From: Hydra vulgaris
Lineage: Eukaryota > Cnidaria > Hydrozoa > Anthoathecata > Hydridae
Direction: 5' to 3'
Assembly (NCBI RefSeq): GCF_038396675.1
Contig: NC_088924.1
Span: forward strand, 21,906,001-21,970,000
DNA: 64,000 nt
Below are positions 53,365 to 61,494 of the stretch, piece after piece. Position 1 is the first letter of the stretch. Each line of letters begins with the position of its first letter. The notes under the pieces are model-generated. The model was not told the origin of the DNA. It did no database searches and saw nothing but the letters and a program-made list of their open reading frames with translations. A program made the translations under genes and the position numbers.

Positions 53365-54006
53365 ATGAATCGCGTTGATAGCATCATTAAAAAAATTCAC
53401 AACAATTGCGCAGTGTGCGCGCTAGATGAAGTATCTAAAAGATATAAACATTATGCACACGAATCTGGAAATTCTTCACCTTCATCTGATCGCGTAGAAG
53501 AAGAACATTTTACAGATAAAAATTCATTTGAATTTTTACAAAATGTACTCAATTCTAAAAGGATAACATTAAATTCTTACAATATTGCTAAATGTTTTAA
53601 AAACAGCGAATTTAATAATTTACTCGAAAATCCTCAACTTTGTTCTATTCATCTTAATTGGTTTGACAATTTGAAAGAAACATACGGTGATAATTATGTA
53701 ATAGAACTCTATAAATCCAAGCTCACTCTTTTGCTGTTAGAAAGAAAAATCGAACCGACTATGGTTCTAACAGAAAACGATCAAACTGACGGTTTTGTGG
53801 ATACGTTTACTTCAAAAGTAATACCTACCGTCTTTTCTTTGATAGAAAAACTAGATGGTGGTTTAAAAAAGAAATCTGTTAAAAGAAACATTGAAGGAAT
53901 TATAAAGGAAGGAACCAGCGATAAAAAAACTTTATTTGTAAATATATTACACGCTATTGTAACACTATTTATTGCGAGTTTTTTTAATTTAGAAAAAGAA
54001 GAATAA
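53365..54006 (+). CDS. Unknown protein with C-terminal hydrophobic anchor (213 aa)
   Basis: The N-terminus has Cys and His residues (CAVCALDEVSKRYKHYAH). A central CFKNSEFNNLL segment echoes the FFKNSEFKNYF at the start of the protease that follows, and the C-terminus has a hydrophobic segment (VNILHAIVTLFIASFF) and a short charged end. LDGG|L near residue 165 fits an adenain site. It ends 4 nt before the protease gene, so they are co-transcribed and it could be a virion protein cut by that protease. No family recognised. Confidence 0.5.
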   Translation: MNRVDSIIKKIHNNCAVCALDEVSKRYKHYAHESGNSSPSSDRVEEEHFTDKNSFEFLQNVLNSKRITLNSYNIAKCFKNSEFNNLLENPQLCSIHLNWFDNLKETYGDNYVIELYKSKLTLLLLERKIEPTMVLTENDQTDGFVDTFTSKVIPTVFSLIEKLDGGLKKKSVKRNIEGIIKEGTSDKKTLFVNILHAIVTLFIASFFNLEKEE

Positions 54007-54010
54007 AAAA

Positions 54011-55174
54011 ATGGCTACTGATGAATCTTTGTCTCGTTTTTTTAAAAATTCAGAATTTAAAAATTATTTTATAGGAGTCTATGCTTTTGACGAACTAAGT
54101 CAAACAAAAACACATATTCATATTATTCAACAAATGAAAAAAAATGGCTCCTTTATCGTTTACAACAATGAAACTTCGAAAGAAGCAGGTCAACATTGGA
54201 GAGTATTAATGAAAATAGACAAGGGTCATTTCTTTTGTTTTGATAGTTTAGGTGAAGAAAGTGTATTACAACAAATTCCAAATCATTTAAGATTTAATAA
54301 AAATTTGTTTGAAGCTGTAGAAGAAGTCAATAGTAATATACAAATCAACACGATTAACATTAACTACAACGAAATTGAAATTAATTCTTATATACGACAA
54401 ACCAATCATTTTCCTACAGAATGGACTGCAGAAAATCGTGAATTTTATTGGTTTACCAAATTTATTTTAAAATATAGCGAAATCACAGGCAATCAAAATG
54501 TATTTTTTTCATACAATAAATTTCCTTTTCAATGGAATGATAGTAGTTTATGTGGAGCATTTGCCGCTTATTTTGTAGCTCTAGTTTTTCGCAGCGAAAA
54601 TGTATTATATACAGATCAAATATATTTACCTTCGTTGTGCAGACTGATAAACCATTTTTTTTATGAGGTAACAACGCTTCATGCCTCTTCACTAATTCAG
54701 ATAAATCTGTATTCATTTTTTCAATTTATTAAACACGAACTTTTTCCTCACCTTGATAACACTGCTAAACAACTGTTTGAAAAAGACATGCAGTTGCATT
54801 TTTATATGAAAAAACAGGAAAATCTAGAACGTGATCTATTGTCTATGAAAACAAAACAAATTCCTTTGCATTATGATATTTATGAAAAACAAATATTGGC
54901 TCAAAATGTCCTTAAAAGATTTTTAAAAGATGCAGGATTCTTAAGAACAAATTATGAAGCTACGTGGGATAAATTATCCCTATTGGATATTCAAGCCATT
55001 CCATCTGTGATGAATGAAGAAAATATTTATTACATGATTCAAAATGAAATGGATAGAATATATGCAAACAATTATACACGATTAAAGACTGCCAATCAAT
55101 TTTTAGATGTACCTATCAATGATGTCATGACTAAAAGAGAAATAAAAAGGCAGATTGCTCTGAATATAATATAA
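54011..55174 (+). CDS. Adenain-type maturation cysteine protease (387 aa)
   Basis: Cleaves virion precursor proteins during maturation. The N-terminus (FKNSEFKNYFIGVYAFDEL) aligns with the adenovirus protease start. The catalytic set is H62 in GQHW, D78 in CFDSLGE, the oxyanion Gln in FQWNDS (Q174) and C181 in SSLCGAF. The core is about 230 residues; the 150-residue helical C-terminal extension is longer than in adenoviruses. Candidate substrates with L-x-G-G or L-x-G-x-G sites are encoded at both basic-peptide clusters. It is in the opposite orientation to the capsid block. Confidence 0.85.
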   Translation: MATDESLSRFFKNSEFKNYFIGVYAFDELSQTKTHIHIIQQMKKNGSFIVYNNETSKEAGQHWRVLMKIDKGHFFCFDSLGEESVLQQIPNHLRFNKNLFEAVEEVNSNIQINTININYNEIEINSYIRQTNHFPTEWTAENREFYWFTKFILKYSEITGNQNVFFSYNKFPFQWNDSSLCGAFAAYFVALVFRSENVLYTDQIYLPSLCRLINHFFYEVTTLHASSLIQINLYSFFQFIKHELFPHLDNTAKQLFEKDMQLHFYMKKQENLERDLLSMKTKQIPLHYDIYEKQILAQNVLKRFLKDAGFLRTNYEATWDKLSLLDIQAIPSVMNEENIYYMIQNEMDRIYANNYTRLKTANQFLDVPINDVMTKREIKRQIALNII

Positions 55175-55182
55175 ACACAATC

Positions 55183-55502
55183 ATGAAGAGATCAACATAC
55201 ACACTAATAGAAGAAATTGTAGAAAAAAATGCAGTACTTGTAATGGTTATGGAGAACTTTATTTTCTTGTCTTTAGAGAAAAGAAAAATATAGATTTATT
55301 AAAAAATTACACTATTCACGTATTAAATAACGAAATATGGATAATTAACAGCATTACGAAAAAAGCAAACAAAATACATCTTCACAAGACGCAGTGTTTA
55401 ACTTGCAATGGGAAAAAAACGTTAACCATCAAACGAAACAAAAAAAAAAAAGAGAAGAAGAAAAAACAAACAATTTTTTATTTGTACATGTTTATTCTTT
55501 AA
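55183..55502 (+). CDS. Zinc-ribbon-like open segment (CxxCNG twice), start unclear
   Basis: From about 55,209 one frame encodes CRKKCSTCNGYGEL and, about 55 residues later, CLTCNGKKTL, then a Lys-rich tail to a stop at 55502. Paired CxxCxG motifs are like a DnaJ-type zinc ribbon. No ATG is in frame. An ATG at 55183 leads into it only if the frame changes in an A7 run at 55,222-55,228. It could be a frame-shifted gene or a downstream exon. Confidence 0.4.
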
Positions 55503-55537
55503 ATGAAATAATATAATATTTTCTTTACAACTGTTTT

Positions 55538-55798
55538 TTAATATACTTCAAACACTTTATCCGGAGGCATATAAGGGTTGACAGGTTTTGTAACAACAGG
55601 AACAGGACTCGTTTTTGTTTTTTTTTTGCCTTTCCACGCTTTTTTTATACTGTATAACAGTGAACCCACTTGCAATGCGTTGGTTACATTTTTAGGCGTG
55701 ATAAAATCGGCTAATCCTCTTCCTCTTCTGCGTATTCTCTTTCTATGACTTTTACGTTTTTTTGATCTAAAATTTCGTCTTTTTTGCTTAAAAGCCAT
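55538..55798 (-). CDS. Basic core/minor capsid peptide (86 aa)
   Basis: Starts MAFKQKRRNFRSKKRKSHRK, a Lys/Arg-rich block ending in RRRGRGLADFI, then a short amphipathic helix, a second KKTKTS block and a Pro-rich end (PVPVVTKPVNPYMPP). Like the left cluster, it fits a pX/pVII-type DNA-binding virion protein. Its first 88 nt overlap the end of the 115-aa gene in another frame. Confidence 0.55.
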   Translation of the reverse strand: MAFKQKRRNFRSKKRKSHRKRIRRRGRGLADFITPKNVTNALQVGSLLYSIKKAWKGKKKTKTSPVPVVTKPVNPYMPPDKVFEVY

Positions 55799-56058
55799 TT
55801 TTGTTGACAATGCTCAACATAAACTAAAAAATGTTTCAAAGGAACTTTAAAGGTTTCAAAAGGAACTTCTTCATATATAAACTCAATAATAAGTTCATCA
55901 TTGAAACGTGTTACTTTAATAATTATTCCCCGTTTGTAATGATGCGTCAATGAAAAATCACCCTTAGCTTTACTATTTGTTTTAAACAGTGAAATATAAA
56001 AATCTTGTAATTTTGAAAACGGACAATAACTCTCTAAATAATCGATAAAATGTTTCAT
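55711..56058 (-). CDS. Small protein of a three-member paralogous family (115 aa)
   Basis: Start at the ATG 56058, which overlaps the previous gene's stop as ATGA. A KGDFSLTHHYKRGIIIKVTR segment followed by LIIEF and WLLSKKDE is matched in the 96-aa neighbour, and less closely in the 142-aa gene (FGDYILTYEYENGVVEII). Beta-rich core, acidic C-terminus. Function unknown. Confidence 0.5.
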   Translation of the reverse strand: MKHFIDYLESYCPFSKLQDFYISLFKTNSKAKGDFSLTHHYKRGIIIKVTRFNDELIIEFIYEEVPFETFKVPLKHFLVYVEHCQQKWLLSKKDEILDQKNVKVIEREYAEEEED

Positions 56059-56345
56059 TCTTTTATGTCTGCTTCTTCGAGTAACCAAATATTAAATGTC
56101 TCTTTAATAACATCGACAAAGTCTTCATATAGCATTTCAAATTCGTGTTTGTTTACATCAAAAGTAAAATCAATATGGGCTTTATTATTAACACGAGTTA
56201 CTTTGATTTGTTTACTTCCATCCAGACGAAAAAATAATTTAAAATTACCCTGCACTTGTTTTAAACTATCATCCGTTGTAAAAGATGAAGTTTCTAAATT
56301 ATTAATCGTTTTATAAAATTCGTTTAAACAAGTTTTAAACTCCAT
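56055..56345 (-). CDS. Small paralogous protein (96 aa)
   Basis: GNFKLFFRLDGSKQIKVTRV, then HIDFTFD and NIWLLEEAD, align with the 115-aa neighbour. Acidic, no membrane segment. It overlaps the next gene by 4 nt (ATGA), implying a common mRNA. Function unknown. Confidence 0.5.
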   Translation of the reverse strand: MEFKTCLNEFYKTINNLETSSFTTDDSLKQVQGNFKLFFRLDGSKQIKVTRVNNKAHIDFTFDVNKHEFEMLYEDFVDVIKETFNIWLLEEADIKE

Positions 56346-56467
56346 TTTTTTTGTTTATTTCAAATAAATTTTTTTTCTTCAAATGAAATTATTTATTTCA
56401 AAAAAACTGAATTTATAGTACTTTTTTTAATAAAAACCGAAAAAAACACTATTAAATATTTTTTTTA

Positions 56468-56896
56468 TCAATATATTTTTGGTATTTTATTACCAATATA
56501 AAAAACTCCCTCGTTAATATGAGAAAAACAATATAATTTATTTATAATGTCAAAATCTAATATAAATCCTCCCCAAAAAGTAGATATTTTCAAGTGTCCA
56601 TTTTCTTTATTACCACTAATAATTTCCACAACACCATTTTCGTATTCATACGTAAGGATATAATCTCCAAACGCGCTCGTATCCGTTCTTAAATTTTTGA
56701 GCTTTTGACTTTGTTTTTCTTTATCTTTTAATAACCAAAGACAATCTTCTATATTTTCTCGAACATATTGACGAAATTTTTTTACAAAACATCGTTTGCA
56801 ATACTTTTTATGTGCGATTTTCTTCTTGTGTGTTTGCATATTTTTGAATTCATTTTTGTAAGTAAACGTTTTACAAAGTTGAGCTTTTTTATACAT
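56468..56896 (-). CDS. Basic-N-terminal member of the paralogous trio (142 aa)
   Basis: Lys/Cys-rich N-terminus (HKKKIAHKKYCKRCFVKKF) followed by WLLKDKEK and the family core FGDYILTYEYENGVVEII, and a C-terminal strand-rich part. The order of WLL and core is reversed compared with the two neighbours, suggesting a circularly shifted duplication or coincidence. Function unknown. Confidence 0.45.
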   Translation of the reverse strand: MYKKAQLCKTFTYKNEFKNMQTHKKKIAHKKYCKRCFVKKFRQYVRENIEDCLWLLKDKEKQSQKLKNLRTDTSAFGDYILTYEYENGVVEIISGNKENGHLKISTFWGGFILDFDIINKLYCFSHINEGVFYIGNKIPKIY

Positions 56897-56909
56897 GTTT
56901 TTAATCCGA

Positions 56910-57113
56910 TTAAACTATAGTTTTAAACAAATCACCAATTAAAGGAATACCTCCTAATAGGTTACCAAGGATACCTTTACCACGTTTTCTAAGTATACGT
57001 TTTCGTCCTTTACCAACTAAAGAATGATGAGGTCTAGGATGAGCTCTCGAATTTCGATGAACAAAAATATATCTTTTAGCATTTGTATGACCTCTATGTC
57101 TTCTATGTCTCAT
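56910..57113 (-). CDS. His/Arg-rich pX-like peptide with hydrophobic tail (67 aa)
   Basis: The first 50 residues are Arg/His/Lys-rich. The last 17 form an amphipathic segment (LGNLLGGIPLIGDLFKTIV). LVGK|G and LLGG|I fit the adenain consensus, so cleavage could release a membrane-active tail. This is the same architecture as the 74-aa gene at the left cluster. Its ATG overlaps the stop of the preceding gene (ATGA). Confidence 0.6.
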   Translation of the reverse strand: MRHRRHRGHTNAKRYIFVHRNSRAHPRPHHSLVGKGRKRILRKRGKGILGNLLGGIPLIGDLFKTIV

Positions 57114-57541
57114 TTTTTTTTAAAAATATTTCTGTGTTTATTGCGATCTACTTTTGTTAAAACAAAACGATATATCGGTTTTCCGACTCGATTCATTTCA
57201 CGATTTGATTTATTATTTATATACTTGCTTTTTGTTTTTCGATAACACATCAGTGCTTTTCTACAATATTGACGCTTTATTTTTTTCAAGTTTTTCTTAA
57301 CTCTTCTGCGTCTTAGAGTTCTTAGTTCTGTATTATTAGGATCAGTTAACTCGTTTTCATCAAAAGAGGTCCTATCAAAAAATTCAAAAAAAGCATCCCT
57401 ATGATGAGGCCATTTTCCATCTACTGTATATTTAGGTAATTTAGATGTATATTTAGGTCTCAAATTGCTTTTATTTGAAGGTGTTGAAAATAAATTTCGT
57501 CTTACAATCATACGGGAAAAATCAACATCATCTGCAGCCAT
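57110..57541 (-). CDS. Basic virion-type protein, RVGK family (143 aa)
   Basis: Acidic-neutral N-terminus, then an Arg-rich block (LRRRRVKKNLKKIKRQYCRK) and YINNKSNREMNRVGKPIYRF. The last segment is shared with the 113-aa gene at 58862-59203 (YKDNKTNRNLGRVGKRIKRW), so the two are paralogues. It is likely a DNA-binding core protein (pVII/V-like), by composition and by co-transcription with the pX-like peptide. Immediately upstream are four GACTT-containing repeats. Confidence 0.55.
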   Translation of the reverse strand: MAADDVDFSRMIVRRNLFSTPSNKSNLRPKYTSKLPKYTVDGKWPHHRDAFFEFFDRTSFDENELTDPNNTELRTLRRRRVKKNLKKIKRQYCRKALMCYRKTKSKYINNKSNREMNRVGKPIYRFVLTKVDRNKHRNIFKKK

Positions 57542-57630
57542 TTTTGACTTTAACTTTTTTTTTTTTGACTTTACCTTTTTTTTTGACTTTAACTTTTTTT
57601 TTGACTTGTATTTTTTTTATATCTTTTTTT
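57542..57630 (-). promoter_or_regulatory. 5' leader with four AAAGTC/A-run repeats and a TATA-like box
   Basis: On the minus strand, four units of GTTAAAGTCAAAAAAAAA-type sequence precede the ATG of the 143-aa gene, and GATATAAAAAAAAT lies just upstream near 57,614-57,628. A-run leaders of this kind recall poxvirus-like slippage leaders, but here they may simply be repeats. Confidence 0.45.
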
Positions 57631-57659
57631 TACAAGATAAAAAAACATAGTATCACCCT

Positions 57660-57847
57660 GACACAACCTGACTTATTCTATCTTTACTTTATCTTAGTAG
57701 GCCTACTTACTTATGTTTTTTCTTACACTCTTTATATTTTATACGGCCGTATTTTTTTCTTACTTACTTACTTAGTCCTTACTTATCTTACTTAATCCTG
57801 CCTTAGCCCTTAGCCTGCTTACTCACACACTCGTGCGCTCACTCCAC
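57660..57847. other. Purine-poor, CTTA-repeat tract
   Basis: About 190 bp on the plus strand rich in pyrimidines, with repeated CTTA/CTTAC words and a CGGCCG site. Its composition differs sharply from the A-rich surroundings. It forms part of a ~900-bp intergenic region between divergent genes. Confidence 0.5.
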
Positions 57848-58079
57848 ATACACTACCAAGTCAACTTTCGTCGGCTTGATATTTTTAACATATAACTAAC
57901 TAGACATACATTACCAAGTCTACTTTCGTCGGCTTGATATTTTTAACATATAACTATCTAGACATACATTACCAAGTCTACTTTCGTCGGCTTGATATTT
58001 TTAACATATAACTATCTAAACATACATTACCAAGTCTACTTTCGTCGGCTTGATATTTTTAACATATAACTAACTAAAC
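57848..58079. repeat. Four 58-bp tandem repeats
   Basis: Four head-to-tail units of about 58 bp, each containing TACCAAGTC, CTTTCGTCGGCTTGATATTT and AACATATAACTA, nearly identical, with the first unit the most diverged. They sit in the largest intergenic gap of the element, between divergent transcription units. They are a candidate origin, enhancer or packaging sequence. Confidence 0.85.
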
Positions 58080-58089
58080 TTTCTACTAC

Positions 58090-58175
58090 TTTTACCGAGA
58101 ATCGAACCCTCAACGGTCTAATGTCATGGCGTTAGAAACATAGTGCGGCGAGCGAATGCACTATGCTACGTCGAC
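58090..58175 (-). ncRNA. tRNA-like sequence with Pol III A and B boxes
   Basis: On the minus strand TAGCATAGTGCA (58157-58168) resembles an A box and GGTTCGATTC (58099-58108) matches the B-box consensus, at tRNA-like spacing. I could not fold a canonical tRNA, and there is no immediate T4 terminator. It could be a tRNA-derived SINE fragment picked up from the host, or a small Pol III transcript comparable in position to adenovirus VA RNA. Confidence 0.45.
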
Positions 58176-58457
58176 GTGATGGTTCATGGAGTTTTGAATT
58201 CATTTAACATGTTATTTTAACACTTTACGCAGAGTTTTTTTTTCGCAGTGTTTTTAAAAAGTTGTTTACTCCGTATTTTAATCTTTTTAATCTTGTTCAT
58301 AAAAGCACTATTAAAAGTTTCTAATTTTAACTAGCATGACACAGCATTTTCTTTTCATTGCATAAAGTTACATCACTTTAGCTATTATTTCGCGTTAATC
58401 TGTAGAGATTAAATTTTATACATAAAAAGCGTGTTTTTTGTTAACAAAATCAAAAAA

Positions 58458-58773
58458 ATGATGAGCCAGATGGTAATAGTCATCGAAGACGAGCCAGAAT
58501 ATGAATTTACAGATTTGAATATTTTCAACGGCAACCCCGATGAAATCGATTTTGTGCTCAAAACCCCAGACGAAAAAAAAACAAAAGAAACAAACCCAGA
58601 CGAAACATTAGATTTCACAGAAGAACCACTAAGAACCGTTAACAAGAGTATAAAAAAAGTAAGCCATTTTTAAACACTTTTTTATATTAAACATGTTTTT
58701 TTTTTTTTAACAAACATTTTTTTGTTTTTTAGAAAAAAAAAAAAAAGCCGATCAAACAAAAGAAGTGATTTAA
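58458..58773 (+). CDS. Spliced acidic protein with Lys-rich tail (~80 aa)
   Basis: Exon 1, 58458-58658, encodes an acidic protein (IEDEPEYEFTDLNIF; FVLKTPDEKKTKE). A gtaagc donor and a TTTTTTAG acceptor remove 73 bp in phase. Exon 2 (58732-58773) adds a five-Lys run and ADQTKEVI. Unspliced translation stops at 58673. The acidic N-terminus with a basic nuclear-localisation-type tail suits a small transcription regulator, which is inference only. Confidence 0.5.
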
Positions 58774-58861
58774 AAAAAACTATAAAAAGACTATTTTTTT
58801 CACCTACTATTTATTCTTATCAATAATTTTTTTGTATATAAATTTTCTTTTTGTAAATATA

Positions 58862-59203
58862 TTATTTTTGTCTATTTTTTCGTCGTATGTTTGCTTCTTT
58901 TAATTGATGTTTAATATCGACATAAGATTCTCTAGTATGAACCCAGCGTTTTATTCTTTTACCAACTCTTCCAAGATTACGATTTGTTTTATTATCTTTA
59001 TATCTGTTATTTGTTCTTCGTAAACACGATAATATTCTTTTACAATTGCTCGGTAAATACTGATTTTCAGTCTGTGTTGATGTTGAACTTTGTTTTGTAC
59101 TTGTTTGTGTTTGAACTGCTTTTTTTGTTCTAGGAACTGTTGTTTTTGTACGTGCCATATTGACAGTGTTTAATGATCTAGGAGTATACCTTGTTTTAGG
59201 CAT
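58862..59203 (-). CDS. Basic protein, RVGK family (113 aa)
   Basis: Thr/Gln/Ser-rich basic N-terminus (ARTKTTVPRTKKA resembles a histone H3 tail start), then CKRILSCLRRTNNRYKDNKT and LGRVGKRIKRWV shared with the 143-aa gene at 57110. It is likely a DNA-condensing core protein. The ARTKT-like tail is intriguing, but it starts at an internal methionine (residue 16). Confidence 0.55.
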   Translation of the reverse strand: MPKTRYTPRSLNTVNMARTKTTVPRTKKAVQTQTSTKQSSTSTQTENQYLPSNCKRILSCLRRTNNRYKDNKTNRNLGRVGKRIKRWVHTRESYVDIKHQLKEANIRRKNRQK

Positions 59204-59357
59204 TTTTATAAAAATGATATTTTTTTATATTTATAACTATTTTATTTATTACAAAAAAAAATTAACATGTTATTTTTATATAAAAACAACTATTTTTTAG
59301 TAAAAAAAAATAATCATCAATAATCTTTTATCAATTTCTTTTTCATCAATTTTTTAG

Positions 59358-59784
59358 TAAAAAAAAATAATCATCAAAATAATCATCAATAAAATAAAAT
59401 ATGAAGTCTTTCACGATGGGTTTTTTAAAAACCACTATATTATTCAAAATGGAAAAAAAACACCATTTCAACACGTACAACCACACTCACCTGCATTAGG
59501 TAATTTTTTATATTATTTTTTATAAAAATAATCAATTCTTTTTTTATAAAAAAACTTTTTTTTATTATAGATAAAAATATGGAAAGACTCACACTATTCA
59601 TAGAGCGCGTGCGAGAACGGCATGAAATATCAAGAGAAGTCGGACCATCACACTGGGACTACTCTCCTCGTAAGTCGAACTTGATCTTTTTTTATTTATA
59701 ATTATAAATCATTTTTTTAAATATTCTTTTTTTCTTTTTTTAGAAAGTCCAGAACCAGAATACCAAGAGAGTGATATTTTATAA
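59358..59784 (+). CDS. Spliced small protein, 2 or 3 exons
   Basis: Exons 59579-59669 and 59744-59784 join in phase (gtaagt donor, TTTTTTTAG acceptor) to give 43 residues from the ATG at 59579 (MERLTLFIERVRERHEIS...). A further upstream segment, about 59,361-59,509, is open and joins in phase at a gtaatt donor to 59571 (FHDGFFKNHYIIQNGKK...). It has no ATG of its own, so it would need an upstream or trans-spliced start. No family recognised. Confidence 0.42.
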
Positions 59785-60106
59785 AATTTATTAATATTTT
59801 TTTTGTATTTTATATGTATTGTATTGTGTCATAAGACGAACTGTTGTATTAAAATTAGATTTTTTTTGTATATTTTTTTAGAAAAAATTTTTGTTATATT
59901 TATTGTTTTTGTTATATTTATTGTTATTTATATTAACTTTTTTTTAATGGAATAAAAAATGTTTAAACAAATTAATAAAAAATAAAATAAATTTTTTTCG
60001 ATAAAAAAAGTTTTTTTGTATATTTTTTGTAGTCTTTTTTTATTATATTATTTTTTGTTTGTATTTTTTAAAAAAATTTTATATTAACTTTTTTTAATAG
60101 AAAAAA

Positions 60107-60397
60107 ATGTTTAATCAAGTTATTATGGATTTAACGAGAGAAATAAATCACCAATGGAAACCTTTGTCAATCTAACTAGGTTATAAAAGAGAGCATATTA
60201 AGTCCATCGACGATAATTATATTAAAAACTCAGATAAAATGAGAAAAATTTTAATTCTTTACATAAAGAAAGACCATAAAAGAGCGATCAAACATTTATA
60301 CTCGATTTTATCACACTGGCAAAAAAACAATAATAATCAAGAACTTATTTTTAAATTAGAACGTTGTAAATTAATTATTTTGAATTATTTATATTAA
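60107..60397 (+). pseudogene. Death-domain-like gene with in-frame stop
   Basis: From the ATG at 60107 the frame reads a Death-domain-like segment with a TAA at 60173-60175, then continues (LGYKREHIKSIDDNY ...) to 60397. The spacing of W, LGY and I-x-x-I matches the intact gene at 60472, so it is a broken paralogue. TTTTTTTAATAG precedes the ATG. A short N-terminal peptide or reinitiation product is possible but unlikely to be functional. Confidence 0.62.
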
Positions 60398-60471
60398 ATT
60401 TTTTATATTTTTTTACCATTTTGTATAAACTTTTTTTAATAATTTTTTATATTTTTTTAGCAAATAAAATA

Positions 60472-60801
60472 ATGAATTATACACAATTAAAACTAAAAAT
60501 AACAGCACAATTGCAACCATGGCAAATGGCAGAACGATGGCAAACTTTAGCAGCTTATCTTGGTTATGAAAAGCGTGAAATAGAATGTATACAACATGAT
60601 TACCCCAACAGTAATGAAAGAATGATGAGACTTTTAAACTTAATTTATCAAAGAAAAGGTACCGAACTCGAAGCAGCTCGCGCTATATATGAAGCTTTAT
60701 GGGATTGGTCTATCGATGTTTTAACATATGAAATTAATAATACACTTTTAGATCATATAAAAAAGACTATGGAAATTGTAAAAATTTTTATAATGCAATA
60801 A
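60472..60801 (+). CDS. Death-domain protein (109 aa)
   Basis: Residues about 15-95 form a Death domain: MAERWQTLAAYLGYEKREIECI, NSNERMMRLLNLIYQRKG and ARAIYEALWDW, with the conserved Trp and LA..LGY. It has no other domain. By family knowledge it could bind host Death-domain adaptors and inhibit apoptosis or innate signalling; this is not shown here. The TTTTTTTAG leader ends 9 nt before the ATG. Confidence 0.75.
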   Translation: MNYTQLKLKITAQLQPWQMAERWQTLAAYLGYEKREIECIQHDYPNSNERMMRLLNLIYQRKGTELEAARAIYEALWDWSIDVLTYEINNTLLDHIKKTMEIVKIFIMQ

Positions 60802-60864
60802 TTTTTATTTTTTTAAGTGTTTTTGTAATTTTTTTATTTTTTAGCAACCTAATATATTAAAATA

Positions 60865-61311
60865 ATGAAACAATATATTGAAAATCGATATAACAAAAAC
60901 TGTGGATGGTAAGCCTATACACTTTTTTTCTTTTTTATACATTTTTATATTTTTTATACATTTTTATTTTTTTCTCTTTGTTATGGAGAAAATATCAATG
61001 AAGAAACTATATGTTATCACGACTTGATATTAACAAAAGAAGAAGAACAAGATTTGGAACAAATTATGGAAATGGAAGAATTAACAGAGGAAGATTATGA
61101 AAAATATTTAGAACAGTTAATACAAGAAATGGAAGAAGAAGAATCAGATTACATTGAAGAACTAAAATTACAAATGTTAGAAGAAGAAATGGAAAAGGAA
61201 GTGGAAGAAACAGAAAAAGAAATTCACGAAATCTTTGAAGAAATGGATTGGGAGCACTATATTTTAGACGTTATTAATAAAATGGACAATTTACCAGAGC
61301 TTTATTTATAA
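60865..61311 (+). CDS. Glu-rich acidic protein, gene structure uncertain
   Basis: The clear coding part, 61024-61311, is extremely Glu-rich and helical (TEEDYEKYLEQLIQEMEEEE), probably a coiled coil. It is open upstream to about 60,991 but the first in-frame ATG is near 61,066. An ATG at 60865 with a TTTTTTAG leader and a gtaagc donor at 60909 suggests an intron, but joining to the AG at 60987-60988 is out of phase. Either another acceptor is used or there is an indel. Confidence 0.45.
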
Positions 61312-61494
61312 TTTTTTTTATTTGTAAATATATCTTTTATTTGTAAATAATAACATTCATCACTTTTTAAATAATAAACTCGACAATAAGAACACATGGT
61401 TTTGAAGCCATCATATTGCAACATAAGACGAACAGTTGTGATAAAATAAGATCACTTTATTTTGTAATTTTTTCTTTTTTTAGTCAACTAAAAA

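Noticed and set aside
57848..58079. CRISPR-like array
   Set aside because: The 58-bp units are direct tandem repeats with no variable spacers, and the genome is eukaryotic.
58090..58175. Functional canonical tRNA gene
   Set aside because: A and B boxes are present but I could not form an acceptor stem and there is no prompt terminator; kept only as tRNA-like.
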